Origin: Holothuria scabra
Taxonomy: Eukaryota > Echinodermata > Holothuroidea > Aspidochirotida > Holothuriidae
Direction: 5' to 3'
Assembly (NCBI GenBank): GCA_037179385.1
Contig: CM074187.1
Coordinates: forward strand, 46,472,879-46,536,878
DNA length: 64,000 nucleotides
Shown here: positions 1-10,845 of the stretch, one piece after another
Position numbering within the stretch: position 1 is the stretch's first letter
Layout: each line of letters starts with the position of its first letter
The notes under the pieces: model-generated
The model's database searches: none
What the model saw: the letters and a program-made list of their open reading frames with translations, nothing else
What the model was told of the DNA's origin: nothing
Made by a program: the position numbers and the translations under genes

Positions 1-1380
1 TAGGTTGGTCATATTGAGTAGATGATCCCTATTGTTTTTGGTGGAGATCAAAGGTCATTTGGGGTCACGAGAGGTCAAAAGGTCAAAACTTTGTAAACAC
101 GATATCTCGAGAACGATACATGTGACTATGCTCATATTTGGTGTGTGCATTGGTCATATTGAGTAGATGATCCCTATCGATTTTTGTGGAGGTCAAAGGT
201 CATTTGGGGTCACCAGAGGTCAATAGGTAAATTCCTTAGAAATTGCTTGTAAACACGGTATCTCAAGAAGGGTAAATGTGACTAATCTCATATTTGGTGT
301 GTGCATTGGCCATATTGAGTAGATGATCCCTATTGTTTTTGGTGGAGATCAAAGGTCATTTGGGGTCACCAGAGGTCAAAAGGTGAAAACTTCGTAAACA
401 CGATAACTCAAGAATGGTACATGTGACTATGCTCATATTTATTGTGTGAGTTGGTCATATTGAGTAGATGATCCGTATCGATTTTCGTGGAGGTCAAAGG
501 TCATTTGGGGTCACAAGAGGTCAATAGGTAAATTCCTTGGAAATTGCTTGTAAACACGGTATGTGAAGAAGGGTAATTGTGACTAATCTCATATTTGGTG
601 TGTGCATTGGCCATATTGAGTAGATGATCCCTATTGTTTTTGGTGGAGATCAAAGGTCATTTGGGGTCACCAGAGATCAAAAGGTGAAAACTTCGTAAAC
701 AGGATAACTCGAGAACGGTACATGTGACTGTGCTTATATTTGGTGTGTGGGTTGGTCATATTGAGTAGATGATCCGTATCGATTTTCGTGGAGGTCAAAG
801 GTCATTTGGGGTCACGAGAGGTCAATAGGTAAATTCCTTAGAAATTGCTTGTAAACACGGTATCTGAAGAAGGGTAAGTGTGACTAATCTCATATTTGGT
901 GTGTGCATTGGCCATATTGAGTAGATGATCCCTATTGTTTTTGGTGGAGATCAAAGGTCATTTGGGGTCACCAGAGGTCAAAAGGTGAAAACTTCGTAAA
1001 CACGATAACTCGAGAATGGTACATGTGACTATGCTCATATTTATTGTGTGAGTTGGTCATATTGAGTAGATGATCCGTATCGATTTTCGTGGAGGTCAAA
1101 GGTTATTTGGGGTCATGAGAGGTCAAAAGGTGAAAACTTCGGAAACACGATAACTCGAGAACGGTACATGTGACTATGCTCATATTTGGTGTGTGGGTTG
1201 GTCATATTGAGTAGATGATCCGTATCGATTTTTGTGGAGGTCAAAGGTCATTTGGGGTCACGAGAGGTCAAAAGGTAAATTCCTTAGAAATTGCTTGTAA
1301 ACCCAGTATCTCAAGAAGGGTAATTGTGACTAATTCTCACATTTATTGTGTGGATTGGTCATATTTAGCAGATGATCCCT
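1..1380 (+). repeat. Tandem array, alternating 145/156-bp units
   Basis: The landmark TATTGAGTAGATGATCC (or a close variant) recurs at 12, 157, 313, 458, 614, 759, 915, 1060, 1205 and 1362. The spacings are 145, 156, 145, 156, 145, 156, 145, 145 and 157 bp, so two unit types alternate as a roughly 301-bp dimer. The A type reads on into GGTGAAAACTTCGTAAACAC. The longer B type has AATTCCTTAGAAATTGCTTG in its place. Each unit carries AGGTCA-like half-sites in direct orientation. The array is cut by the window start, so its full length is unknown. It has no coding signal. Confidence 0.95.
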
Positions 1381-1731
1381 ATTGATTTTCCCAAAGGTCA
1401 AAGTTCATTTGGAGTCGGCATGTTCAAAGCCTGACAAGCTTTACTTCACAGTCTTTCAAGAAAGGTCACTTGTAGGGTCCTGTAACTTGTCATGTAGATG
1501 GCACATAGTGAATACATGGTCCCAGAAGTTTTTGGTGGAGGTCAAATGTCATTTGGGTTCACGACGGGCAACGGGGATCTCAATGTAGGAAGATTCGATG
1601 CCTTGCATGTGTACTTTGTGGGCACATTATGGAGCCCTGTTAATTGAAAAACATTGCAAAGCAATGTCAATGTGAAAAAGGCCTTACATTTCAGCAGCAA
1701 GGAATCACTAAGCCTTTTGGCTTTCTGGTTT
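1381..1731 (+). repeat. Single-copy tail of the tandem-array element
   Basis: This segment follows the array and is matched, inverted, at 49362-49735. The match ends abruptly at ...GGCTTTCTGGTT (1730), after which the two loci are unrelated. Array plus tail therefore behaves as one mobile or duplicated unit of at least 1.7 kb. An open frame of 68 codons is shared by both copies, with about five differences and no ATG start. I do not regard it as a gene. Confidence 0.85.
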
Positions 1732-1945
1732 TAAAAAATACCTCTGTGCCTTGAACATAACTTCCTGAGCATTGAAAGTTTGTGAAGTTTACATACAGTA
1801 CCCACATGAGGAAAGACTAAAAATGGAACCTTCTGTCATTGTGCATTACGCTGTACATTAACAAAGGAATGGGGATAACAAACCAGTGACCGACAACTAG
1901 AGAGAGGACTGTGGACACTGTTTGATTAAGTCAGGTCATAGACCA

Positions 1946-2206
1946 ATCCGGACAGCAAGCGATGGTCTGATTTCAGTCGGCCATAACTGGGGTCTATCAT
2001 CTTTTAATCTTTCATTTCCATGCTTACCTGTATCATGGATGGGTGTACACTAAATTTTATCTTGATTCCCTCAATTTCACTGAATATGAGAATTTGAGAT
2101 TCATGTGGACAATAAATGAAGATGATTTAAGGCTGATGGACCCCACTTATGGCTGCCTACAGTCCCTTAACACAAGGGCTAATCAGATTTGTCTATAAGT
2201 TGAGGC
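1946..2206 (+). mobile_element. Foldback (MITE-like) element, copy 1
   Basis: A second copy lies inverted at 41490-41746. Both begin near ATCCGGACAGCAAG, and the ends are inverted relatives of each other: ...GGCCATAACTGGGGTC near the left end and GACCCCACTTATGGC near the right end. The element is about 260 bp, non-coding, and of unassigned superfamily. Confidence 0.7.
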
Positions 2207-2591
2207 ATAGGACCTTCTCTAACCTTACCTAATGTAAATTGTACATGAACAAATGATTTTCATACATAACGTTACCCCATCCTCTACTTGTCAGTAATGA
2301 ACTTCTCTTAAAAATGCTGATCTTTATAGCAAGTATTTATAAGTTGTTGGCAAAATTTTATTTAGTTATAGAAATGACATATTTTCAAGCTGCTTTTTCA
2401 TGTCAGATTTTAGTACTGTAGTTTAGGGAAGGTGAATGCAATGGTCAATAGCAGCCTCAAGCATGCGCAAATCATACATGAATGATATGCATATTCATGT
2501 TGCCAATTAAATGTGTTCCATGATATTGGAAGTATTTGCCTGACACTGAATCATGTTCACGTATGTCTTATATCATGTTGCAATGTGCATT

Positions 2592-2854
2592 TTAGGGAAA
2601 ATGCAGTCATTCCTATTTGGATTAGTATAGCAGTCTGTCATGTGTCATGATTGGCTCTTGATAGTCACGTGGCAATTTTTTACTCCTCAAATGTGAACTT
2701 TGCCAGGAGTTAGTTACTGCCTGTTTACATTGAACATGCAGTATTGACTGACGTCCTAAAATATTATGAAAGATACTTAGAAGCCCAATCAGTAGAAAAT
2801 TGAAATTTAAAGGTTGCTTCAAAATAATATGGAGTGACTGCTTGTGTCCTTTAA
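2592..2854 (+). mobile_element. MITE family 2, near-full copy
   Basis: The right end reads GGAGTGACTGCTTGTGTCCTTTAA, and the left end (TTAGGGAAAATGCAGTCATT) is a decayed inverted match to it. The interior shares TCATGATTGGCTCTTGATAG and CTCCTCAAATGTGAA with the copies at 17990, 47987 and 56358. It is about 263 bp and non-coding. Confidence 0.8.
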
Positions 2855-2949
2855 ACGCTAATTATAACATCACTGGCATTTTGTGTGCATAAGAAACCAG
2901 TTGCCTTAAGTATATTTGCAATGAAAAGATATGGAGCAAATTTGTGGAG

Positions 2950-3751
2950 TACCGTATTTACTCTATTAAACGCCCCCTCTCTAATAAACGCCCCCCCCAA
3001 CTTTTTCGTCACATTGCATAAAGTGAAATTGTTAATTCCAAAGACAATATGGTAAAAGGAAAATGAAATAGTCCTGCTTTGAAGCCACGAAATCTCCTAA
3101 AGTCCCATTCTGTATCCTGAAGTAAAAGGCATGTTTCTGCAACTAATTTCTGTTGATATCCATCACACTATCACATACCGCGAACCTGTACTGCTTGGTT
3201 TGCGGTTGAAAGTGGTACTGTACATACCGTAGGTATACAAATATTCGCTAGCCTATCCGAACAGCCTAACATGAAAATCCAAATTTAACACAGGAAAACT
3301 GTTTAACAGTGAAATGCTGTGAACGCGTATGTACTGCTAATGGTACTACTCACGGTAACTATTATGCAATTACCGTATGTACGTGCGTATAGCCAGCAGT
3401 ATAGTACCATGAGGCCTGGCTGTATACTGTTCACAGCATGCATGAATGCATATGCCGCGGGCACTTAGAAAAGTCACTTCTGTGTGTAACGTTACATATC
3501 AAGATGTCAGCGAAAATTGATCACACTTGCAAAGTTCAGAGTGCTGTTCGTGGCTACCATATTTATAGGGAATTAAGTTTGGTTACCGGTCATTGGGGAG
3601 GAGCTCACAGCTGATTGTGAAGCTGACAACCAAATGGACAAATATGCCATATGTAGCAGTTTATCAGAAGTCACTTAAATTTGACTCTAATAAACGCCCC
3701 CCTTAACGAAAATTTCACGCCCCCAGGGCGTTTAATAGAGTAAATACGGTA
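2950..3751. mobile_element. Non-autonomous TIR element with TA ends
   Basis: The ends are inverted repeats: TACCGTATTTACTCTATTAA at 2950 and its complement ending at 3751. A subterminal motif, CTAATAAACGCCCCC, is repeated inside both ends. The outer TA suggests a TA target duplication. The 800-bp interior has no transposase-like frame. The superfamily is not assigned from sequence alone. Confidence 0.85.
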
Positions 3752-4249
3752 TGTGAAAAGCAATCATGTGAAAAAATCTGAAGTATGTGGGGTGCCTGTT
3801 TGCATGCCTGATTTGTAGTGCATAAGAGGGCAACCATTTTTATGGTTGGAACATTCTATGTGTTTCTTTGTCACAGCTGTAAAGTCAAAGAAGTATATAT
3901 TCACTTTTACTTAGTTATAATCCTTAATCCTGTACTTTCATTGGTCCATTAAGGTCAGGTTACCTTGCCTCATTACAAGATAAACTCATGGTAAATGGTC
4001 AAATGCACACATGAAAAATGGAATGCAAAATTTCCTTTCTTTTTAGCCTTTTAATGAAAATCATGTTGTGTAGGAATGCACAGGGTTAAATAACTGTGGA
4101 CCTGTGCAGTAGAGCAGGATAATTGTAATAGTAGGGAGTTAGTTACAGTAGATGAGGTTTTGCAGCTCAGTTTCTAACCAGCCCGACTTCAACCAGTTGG
4201 TTGAAAACAGAGCAGTAAAACTCAATCCAACAATCTAACATTTTCCACC
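3752..4249. other. Gene-free stretch
   Basis: AT-rich unique-looking DNA. I see no coding signal, RNA gene or clear repeat here. Confidence 0.6.
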
Positions 4250-4253
4250 TAAT

Positions 4254-4600
4254 AGGTTTGAGTCAAGCTGGCCACAGTTTTTTCTCTATTTGTGACTCAC
4301 TGGCTTGTTTTTTCTACTACATAGCTTTGTATTTTATACTGAGCAACAAGCACAATGATGCAGTTAGAGTTTTACGGCCCAGTTTCCATCCCATTGATTC
4401 AAGTCGAGTCGGCCACGGCTTTTTTCCAGTTGTGACTCATTGGCTTGTTTTCCCTACTCCATTGCTTATGGGGAGCATCACGCACAATGGCAGTAGGTTC
4501 CTTTTTTTAGAGTATTTGGTATGACTCGACCTGGGAAATGAATCCGGGCCTTCCTCGTGAGAGGCGGATGCTCTTACCATTAGACCAAAGCACAGTGATG
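4254..4600 (-). repeat. tRNA-derived SINE-like element
   Basis: On the - strand, 4592-4525 contains GGTCTAATGGTAAGAGCATC (A-box-like), CTCTCAC in anticodon-loop position, and GGATTCATTTCC (B-box-like). This is the layout of a glutamate-type tRNA. The acceptor stem does not pair, so a working tRNA is unlikely. The unrelated body follows on the - strand (4500-4396), and a diverged second copy of that body lies at 4365-4254. A tRNA head plus an unrelated body is typical of a SINE; a tRNA pseudogene is the alternative. Confidence 0.7.
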
Positions 4601-5620
4601 CAATCAGTATGCAAGTGATGGGCAAGGGTGCATTTTGAGTGTATGTAGCAATTCCTTTAACCCTTGATTGTGAATTATCCAGTGTGAATACATAGGTCAA
4701 GAGATATTTAACATTTAATTTTCTTTTTCATTGATGCAAATTGCATGGTGTGAAAATTTGCAGCCAGCAAAAAGATCAAACCTTAGCAATGAATGTTTAG
4801 AAATAGAATTGATCATCATTTTGTTTATATGTCACTTCTGATTAGCTGTAAAAAATAGTTTTTAGTCAGAATTCATTCCTTGGATGACATTTCATTCATG
4901 GTATTATGTGAGCAATTGTTTGACACAAAAAGTAAGTAATCCAAACAGTTTTCTGTTGTGTCTTAGTAGTCTTCAAATTAAGAGTGCAGCACAGGGTCAT
5001 GATTGCATGCTTCCATTAATTGGAGACTCTTCGACTCAGAATTACTTTCGTCATCTATGAATGCAAGCTAAGATTCTTGTCTTAGCAAGTTTAAACACTT
5101 CACAGAACATAAGCATAACTCTATGTAAGTAGTATTGAACTAATATTGGTACATGTGATATTCGACAGTAGTAGAAGATGATACGTTGTTGCACACTATG
5201 TCATTATGTCTTTTATTGCTAGGCCAGCTTTGTTGACACTCCATCTTACGGTGGTCCTCCTTTTACTTTGACATTTCTACATTGAGGTTGTGTTGGTTAG
5301 GTGCTGTATATTCTGACATGTTTATATATGAGGTCAGAAAGGCTAGTTGCATTAGGTTCAAACCAAACCCTTATCCTAACACTGACCACATATGAAAAAT
5401 GGGAATATAAAGATGAAACAAAGAGATTTTGTTACAGGGATCAGTTTTTTTGCCCCATCCATTAGATTATCCAAGTACTGACTTAGTGAAATAAAGGTAG
5501 CACATATGGATTTGTTGGTAACATAGCCCTGCACATTTGGTTTATATCTAATTATACCAAGAATTACCATTTTCTTATTAAGTAAAAATTATCAGTTTGG
5601 TATCACTGGCATATTTTACA
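4601..5620. other. Gene-free stretch
   Basis: About 1 kb of AT-rich DNA with no recognisable exon or repeat. It is probably intronic to the Abi gene, because the first Abi exon visible here begins with an internal acceptor site. Confidence 0.5.
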
Positions 5621-5624
5621 CCAT

Positions 5625-5765
5625 TCATTTATTCATTTCATTTATTTTCCACAAAAATCATAAATAATAGAACCAGATATAAAATAACAGAAAACGGTGG
5701 AGGAAGTCTGAAAAAGCAATAAGCTTGTACTAAGCAGGCCACCTTTACAAGAAGTAGATACATAG
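5625..5765 (-). repeat. Probable LINE 3' tail
   Basis: Read on the - strand, GGCCTGCTTAGTACAAGC is followed by an AT-rich segment and then by AATAAATGAAATGAATAAAT. This layout resembles the 3' end of a 5'-truncated non-LTR retrotransposon and is like that at 32785-32905. No coding part is left. Confidence 0.4.
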
Positions 5766-6211
5766 CAAAAAGATTGCAAGATTTGTGTAAGAAACATTGA
5801 CACCCATAATGGTCCACCTTCTACTCATAAGGTATCATCAGATACAGGTACAAGGGTACTGTTAAATTGGTCTCTTCCCTTCCTCTTATTGGAAAAAATC
5901 TCAATTTTTTCTTTTTTCCCCAAGGATGAATATCCTTTGTTTTTTTGCTTTCGTTTTACCTTTGAATACTGAAGAACTTTTTCTGACCTCTCTTCTTCCT
6001 TGTAGGGAAAGCAGAACCCCCATTTACCATTCTGTTTCATCCATTACTTGGCAACCAACAATATCTTTTAATTTTATCTGAATTTTTTGTACTTTTTCCT
6101 GTCAAGAATTGTTATGTTTGGTATGCTTAGTTTAATGTGGAACTTTGAACTGTAAGAAGGCTGTTGAAGGTTTTGCAAAAAAATCACGGAAAAGTGGATG
6201 TAGTTCAAGAT

Positions 6212-6337
6212 TTAAAGGGGAGATTGCATTCACCCTAACCAAAATATTTTGAAAGAAACTTTAAAGAGAAAAAAGAATTTGTGAGATTTAGCTGTTGCTT
6301 TAAAATAAATTTTGGGGTGACTGCTCTTGCCCTTTAA
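6212..6337. mobile_element. MITE family 2, internally deleted copy
   Basis: The ends are TTAAAGGGGAGATTGCATTC and GGGGTGACTGCTCTTGCCCTTTAA. At 126 bp it lacks the central half seen in the 257-263-bp copies. It sits about 240 bp upstream of the first visible Abi exon. Confidence 0.8.
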
Positions 6338-6573
6338 CTTGACAAAATAGTTACAATTGTTATGTTACATTGTTCTGGTCATACATTTCTTGGTGAGTAG
6401 TGATTGGTTGTTATTATTTCATCATTTTATTTAACCTACAGTTCAAAGTTATTCTCTCTAATTTGGTGTTAGGTTTTGAAAAATTGAAGATACACAGTTT
6501 AATTAGAATAGATTACTAACTTGGGATTGCATGTAGTCACTACTAACATAAGTTACAATCTCCTTTTTCAAAG

Positions 6574-6780
6574 GTCCAGGGGTTCCAATGGGCGCACCAC
6601 CTCCCCCAGCACCACCACCACAGCCTTTTGTTGGGTCACCCCCTCCTCCAGAAGACTATCCGCCACCTGCTCCACAGCCAGCCCCCTTCACTTCTCAGCT
6701 CAGCCAAGTGCTTAACAGGAGAAGTGGCGTGGATTCTGAGATGGATTTGCCCCCTCCCCCAGTGGATTACGATCAGGGAG
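6574..6780 (+). CDS. ABI1/2-like: Abl interactor (Abi), proline-rich internal exon
   Basis: Exon of an Abl interactor, the adaptor subunit of the WAVE regulatory complex that activates Arp2/3 actin assembly beneath the plasma membrane. The acceptor is CTCCTTTTTCAAAG before 6574 and the donor is GTAAGT at 6781. The frame enters after two bases of a split codon and leaves after one. It encodes about 69 residues with poly-proline stretches (GAPPPPAPPPQ, GSPPPPEDYPPP, LPPPPVDYD), matching the low-complexity region just ahead of the SH3 domain. The DLPPPPVDYD segment resembles the vertebrate PPPPPPVDYED motif. Exons for the N-terminal WAVE-binding helix and homeodomain-homologous region are not seen in 1-6573 and must lie upstream of the window. 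Which vertebrate paralogue is closest cannot be told from this part. Confidence 0.9.
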
Positions 6781-7783
6781 GTAAGTGATGAAACAGAGTT
6801 TGATCTCTGCTGCCCTTTGTTCGTTGAAAGGCAGGGCTTGATTTTCTTGATTGTGTGGTTGTCCGAACAAAATTCCATACAGACAACAAAGAGTTAAAGT
6901 TGGTTGACTGATGGACAACAATTTTTCTGTCTGAATAATAATTCAAAATCAGCTTCCTTTTATCTGATGCAAGACTTCCATGCTTTCTGATCAAATTAAA
7001 ATTTTTCATTATATTTCAGACTTCAGTATAAATGGTTTATCCTCTCAACCATTACACGTTATTTTGTAAGACAAATAACACATGAACACATATACACTCA
7101 TTTTGAATTTAAGCAACAAAGGTACTTACAAAACGTACTATTTTGGGTTTGTGCGAATAATATATTTGGACCACCAATTTTCCCCTTGAGGACAATTAAA
7201 ATGATTGCCCAAAGGACGACCATTAAATAATCTGAAAATCAAAACCTGCAAGGGGTAAGTTTGGTGTGTCAGAAGGAGATAAAAAAGATATTTTAGCATT
7301 TATGAGCTCTTAATGATAAACAGAAATTAGTGTGAAAGTCAGAATACAACTGGGAGATTATAATTTATAAAGGTCTTTTATTTTGTTCATTTTTACAAAG
7401 GAAGCTAAAAGTCAAAATGGATGGTTTGGCTCAGAAAATTTGATTAAATAAAATTAAAAGTTTTGGAAATATATTTACTTTTCTAGCTGTATTTTAGTAA
7501 CGGTCACAGTAATACTGTAAGGCATTGTGCAGTGTGGCTTTGCTAGTGGCCTTTTTTAGGCTTGTCTCACTCTTTATCAAAGCATTGAACCAGAGGAAGA
7601 TGAAATTATCATATCTGGAAATGCCAGGACAAAATAAACAAAAAAAAAAACAAAAGCAAGCATCTTCTGCAAATTAAAACTTTAGAGAAGAAAAGTTTTT
7701 TCCGCATTTATCCTGGACAAGTCAACATTTTCCTGATGTGGTAGACTTAATTTTATAAGGGGGAAAAAAGTGAAGGTAATACT

Positions 7784-8005
7784 GTAGACAAGTTTGAAGT
7801 TAAATCTGCATGTGCATACGTGATGTGTCTGTTCTGGTCAACTGGTAACAAAATATCTCTGCGGTGAGCGGGCAGTGTATAGCACTTTGGTTTTACATGT
7901 GTTTGTCCCCTCATCAGCTGTAAACAACACAGGTATAAGTGTTGCCCTTTGACCATTGACCTATTCTGCAATACTGCGCTGTGAAAAAACTTCAAACTGG
8001 TCTAC
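7784..8005. mobile_element. MITE-like element with 18-bp TIRs
   Basis: The left end GTAGACAAGTTTGAAGTT (7784) and right end AACTTCAAACTGGTCTAC (8005) are inverted with a single mismatch. It is 222 bp, non-coding, with no clear target duplication. No second copy was seen in the window. Confidence 0.65.
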
Positions 8006-8095
8006 TGAGTTGAGGTAAGACATGAGTTGACTCATTCCACTCACGTCAGAGTCCAACATTCTTTGCACATGTGTTACTTAGCTAGCTACACCTTG

Positions 8096-8484
8096 AGGCT
8101 TGGTTTCACGTACCCTGCGACACTTGGTGTTACCTCATGTTTACAAGAAGGCAAAACGGCAGGTTAACCTTGTCTTTTCCAGTTTGTGTTCTCGTGTACC
8201 CTGTGTTCCATTGATTGGGTAGTGCTACAATAATAGTGTGGTAAAATATTTCACAAACCAATTACTGTAAAATGTTAGAAAATACCTGTCATCAGTGACA
8301 TAAACATCTGTGACCTTGCTTGATTAAAAAAAAACATGGTGTTTAAAACCTCATAACCCTGCGATTTGAGGTGAATCAAAATTTAAACACGGACCCGCAT
8401 TAACCCTCATTCCCATGTTACAACTTACTTGAGCGTGAGGTAACAGGGTGTAACCTAAAGTGCGAGGTATGTGAGACCACAGTG
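8096..8484. mobile_element. MITE family 3, uninterrupted copy
   Basis: The inverted ends are GGTTTCACGTACCCTGCG and ACCTCGCAC read in reverse (GCGAGGTATGTGAGACC on the + strand), followed inward by GGTGTTACC and GGTAACAGGG. It is about 389 bp. A homologous copy at 20129-20733 has the same ends plus a foreign insertion. Confidence 0.85.
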
Positions 8485-8730
8485 TTAGTTTCATTTCATA
8501 GTTAGACCTTGGGAATAGGATAGTTGCAACTACCTGGCACTAGTTTAGGTTACATTATTACTTTTCATCCATATTTATTGATTCACCTGCAATTTAAGGG
8601 ATTCATTTTGGTGATTGTTCTTTCTCACCTTATCCATTAAACTTGCAATTTCTGTCTAACCTTTTACCAATTTCTATCTTTGAAATCAGAGTCACAAGTG
8701 TATTGAACAATAGGATAAAACACTTCCTCC

Positions 8731-9037
8731 TTGAATGCAGGTAATTCTCATCCCAAAGTACAATTTGTGTAATAGTCTACACAAATTCTCAATTGGCACA
8801 GCTCTTTGATTGACAGCAAATATAAAAAATGCAAGGAACTAGCATACAATAGCTCATGTTATACAGCATGTACTGTACTGAGAGTGTTCCAAGTACACAC
8901 TGGGTTTTGCATACTCACCCTTAAGCAATAAACTGAGATTGTGTCCCGGTGAGGATTTTAGGCAGTTGTGGGAGGGGCTTATTAGTAAGTAGGCTAGGAG
9001 AATCAGAAGTGCTGGGATAAGAGGATTTTGCCTTTAA
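8731..9037. mobile_element. MITE family 1, diverged copy
   Basis: It shares the landmarks of the family: TCTCATCCCAAAGTAC near the left end, CTCAATTGGCACAGCTCTTT, GCAATAAACTGAGATTGTGT, GGGAGGGGCTT, and a right end decaying into CCTTTAA. The left end carries a perfect-arm hairpin at 8762-8787. It lies in the Abi intron, ending about 130 bp before the next exon. Confidence 0.85.
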
Positions 9038-9168
9038 GCTGCTACAAACCTCTGGTAATTGATGTCAGGAATACTGCAGAAATGAAGTTAGCATGGAAGA
9101 TATATGAAATCAAATCTATTTGTTAGTAGCTTCCAGAACTGTAAGAAATGTTCTTGCCTCATTTATAG

Positions 9169-9270
9169 ATATCATGGAATCTCCATCCCTGGATGACACA
9201 ATGCCCCCACCCCCACAGTTCCTTCAGACTGATGAGCCATCATGGATGCCTGCTTCCTACATTGAAAAAG
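9169..9270 (+). CDS. ABI1/2-like: Abi, linker exon before the SH3 domain
   Basis: The acceptor CTCATTTATAG ends at 9168 and the donor GTATGT begins at 9271. The phase fits both neighbours: GGAG from the previous exon plus AT makes Gly-Asp, and AAAG plus TC makes Lys-Val. The 34 residues include DTMPPPPQFL and end in WMPASYIEK. In vertebrate Abi proteins the SH3 domain is preceded by a WAPKNYIEK segment, so the Trp-x-Pro...Tyr-Ile-Glu-Lys pattern is conserved. The exon is 102 bp with no frame damage. It continues the unstructured, proline-rich linker. Confidence 0.92.
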
Positions 9271-9296
9271 GTATGTGTTGTAGATGGCTACAGTCC

Positions 9297-9480
9297 AGAG
9301 CGTAGCCAGGATTGTGTCATGGGGAAGGTTTTGGTGTCATGTGGGGGGGACACAAAATGAGGGAAAAGACTAAGGATAGAGAGAAAAAACTGCTATTTCA
9401 GGTGTTTTTTGCATTGCAAGGCTGGGTCATGGGGGCGGGGAGTTCTTACCCCCTGAACCACCCCTGTGGTTACGCCACTG
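9297..9480. mobile_element. hAT-like MITE (GCGTAGCCA termini)
   Basis: The left end has GAGCGTAGCCAGGATT. The right end has CCCCTGTGGTTACGCCACTG, whose complement begins CAGTGGCGTAACCA. It is about 185 bp in the last Abi intron, starting 26 bp after the donor site. The CAGTGGCGTA-type end resembles hAT-related elements, but no 8-bp target duplication is clear. Confidence 0.55.

Positions 9481-10845
<1,365 letters not shown>

Larger units (their letters stand above)
6781..9168 (+). other. Abi intron carrying several MITEs
   Basis: Intron of 2388 bp with GTAAGT donor and TTTATAG acceptor. It contains TIR elements at 7784-8005, 8096-8484 and 8731-9037, described separately. The remainder has no recognisable content. 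Confidence 0.85.

Noticed and set aside
1..1380. CRISPR-like array
   Set aside because: The units are 145-156 bp, adjacent and without unique spacers, in a eukaryotic genome; this is satellite-type DNA.
1382..1588. 68-codon frame conserved in both array tails (also 49711-49505)
   Set aside because: It starts without ATG, spans repeat sequence, and shows no domain. The similarity follows from the DNA copies being alike.
4525..4592. Functional tRNA-Glu gene
   Set aside because: The acceptor stem does not pair and the B-box-like part departs from GGTTCGANNCC. SINE or pseudogene fits better.
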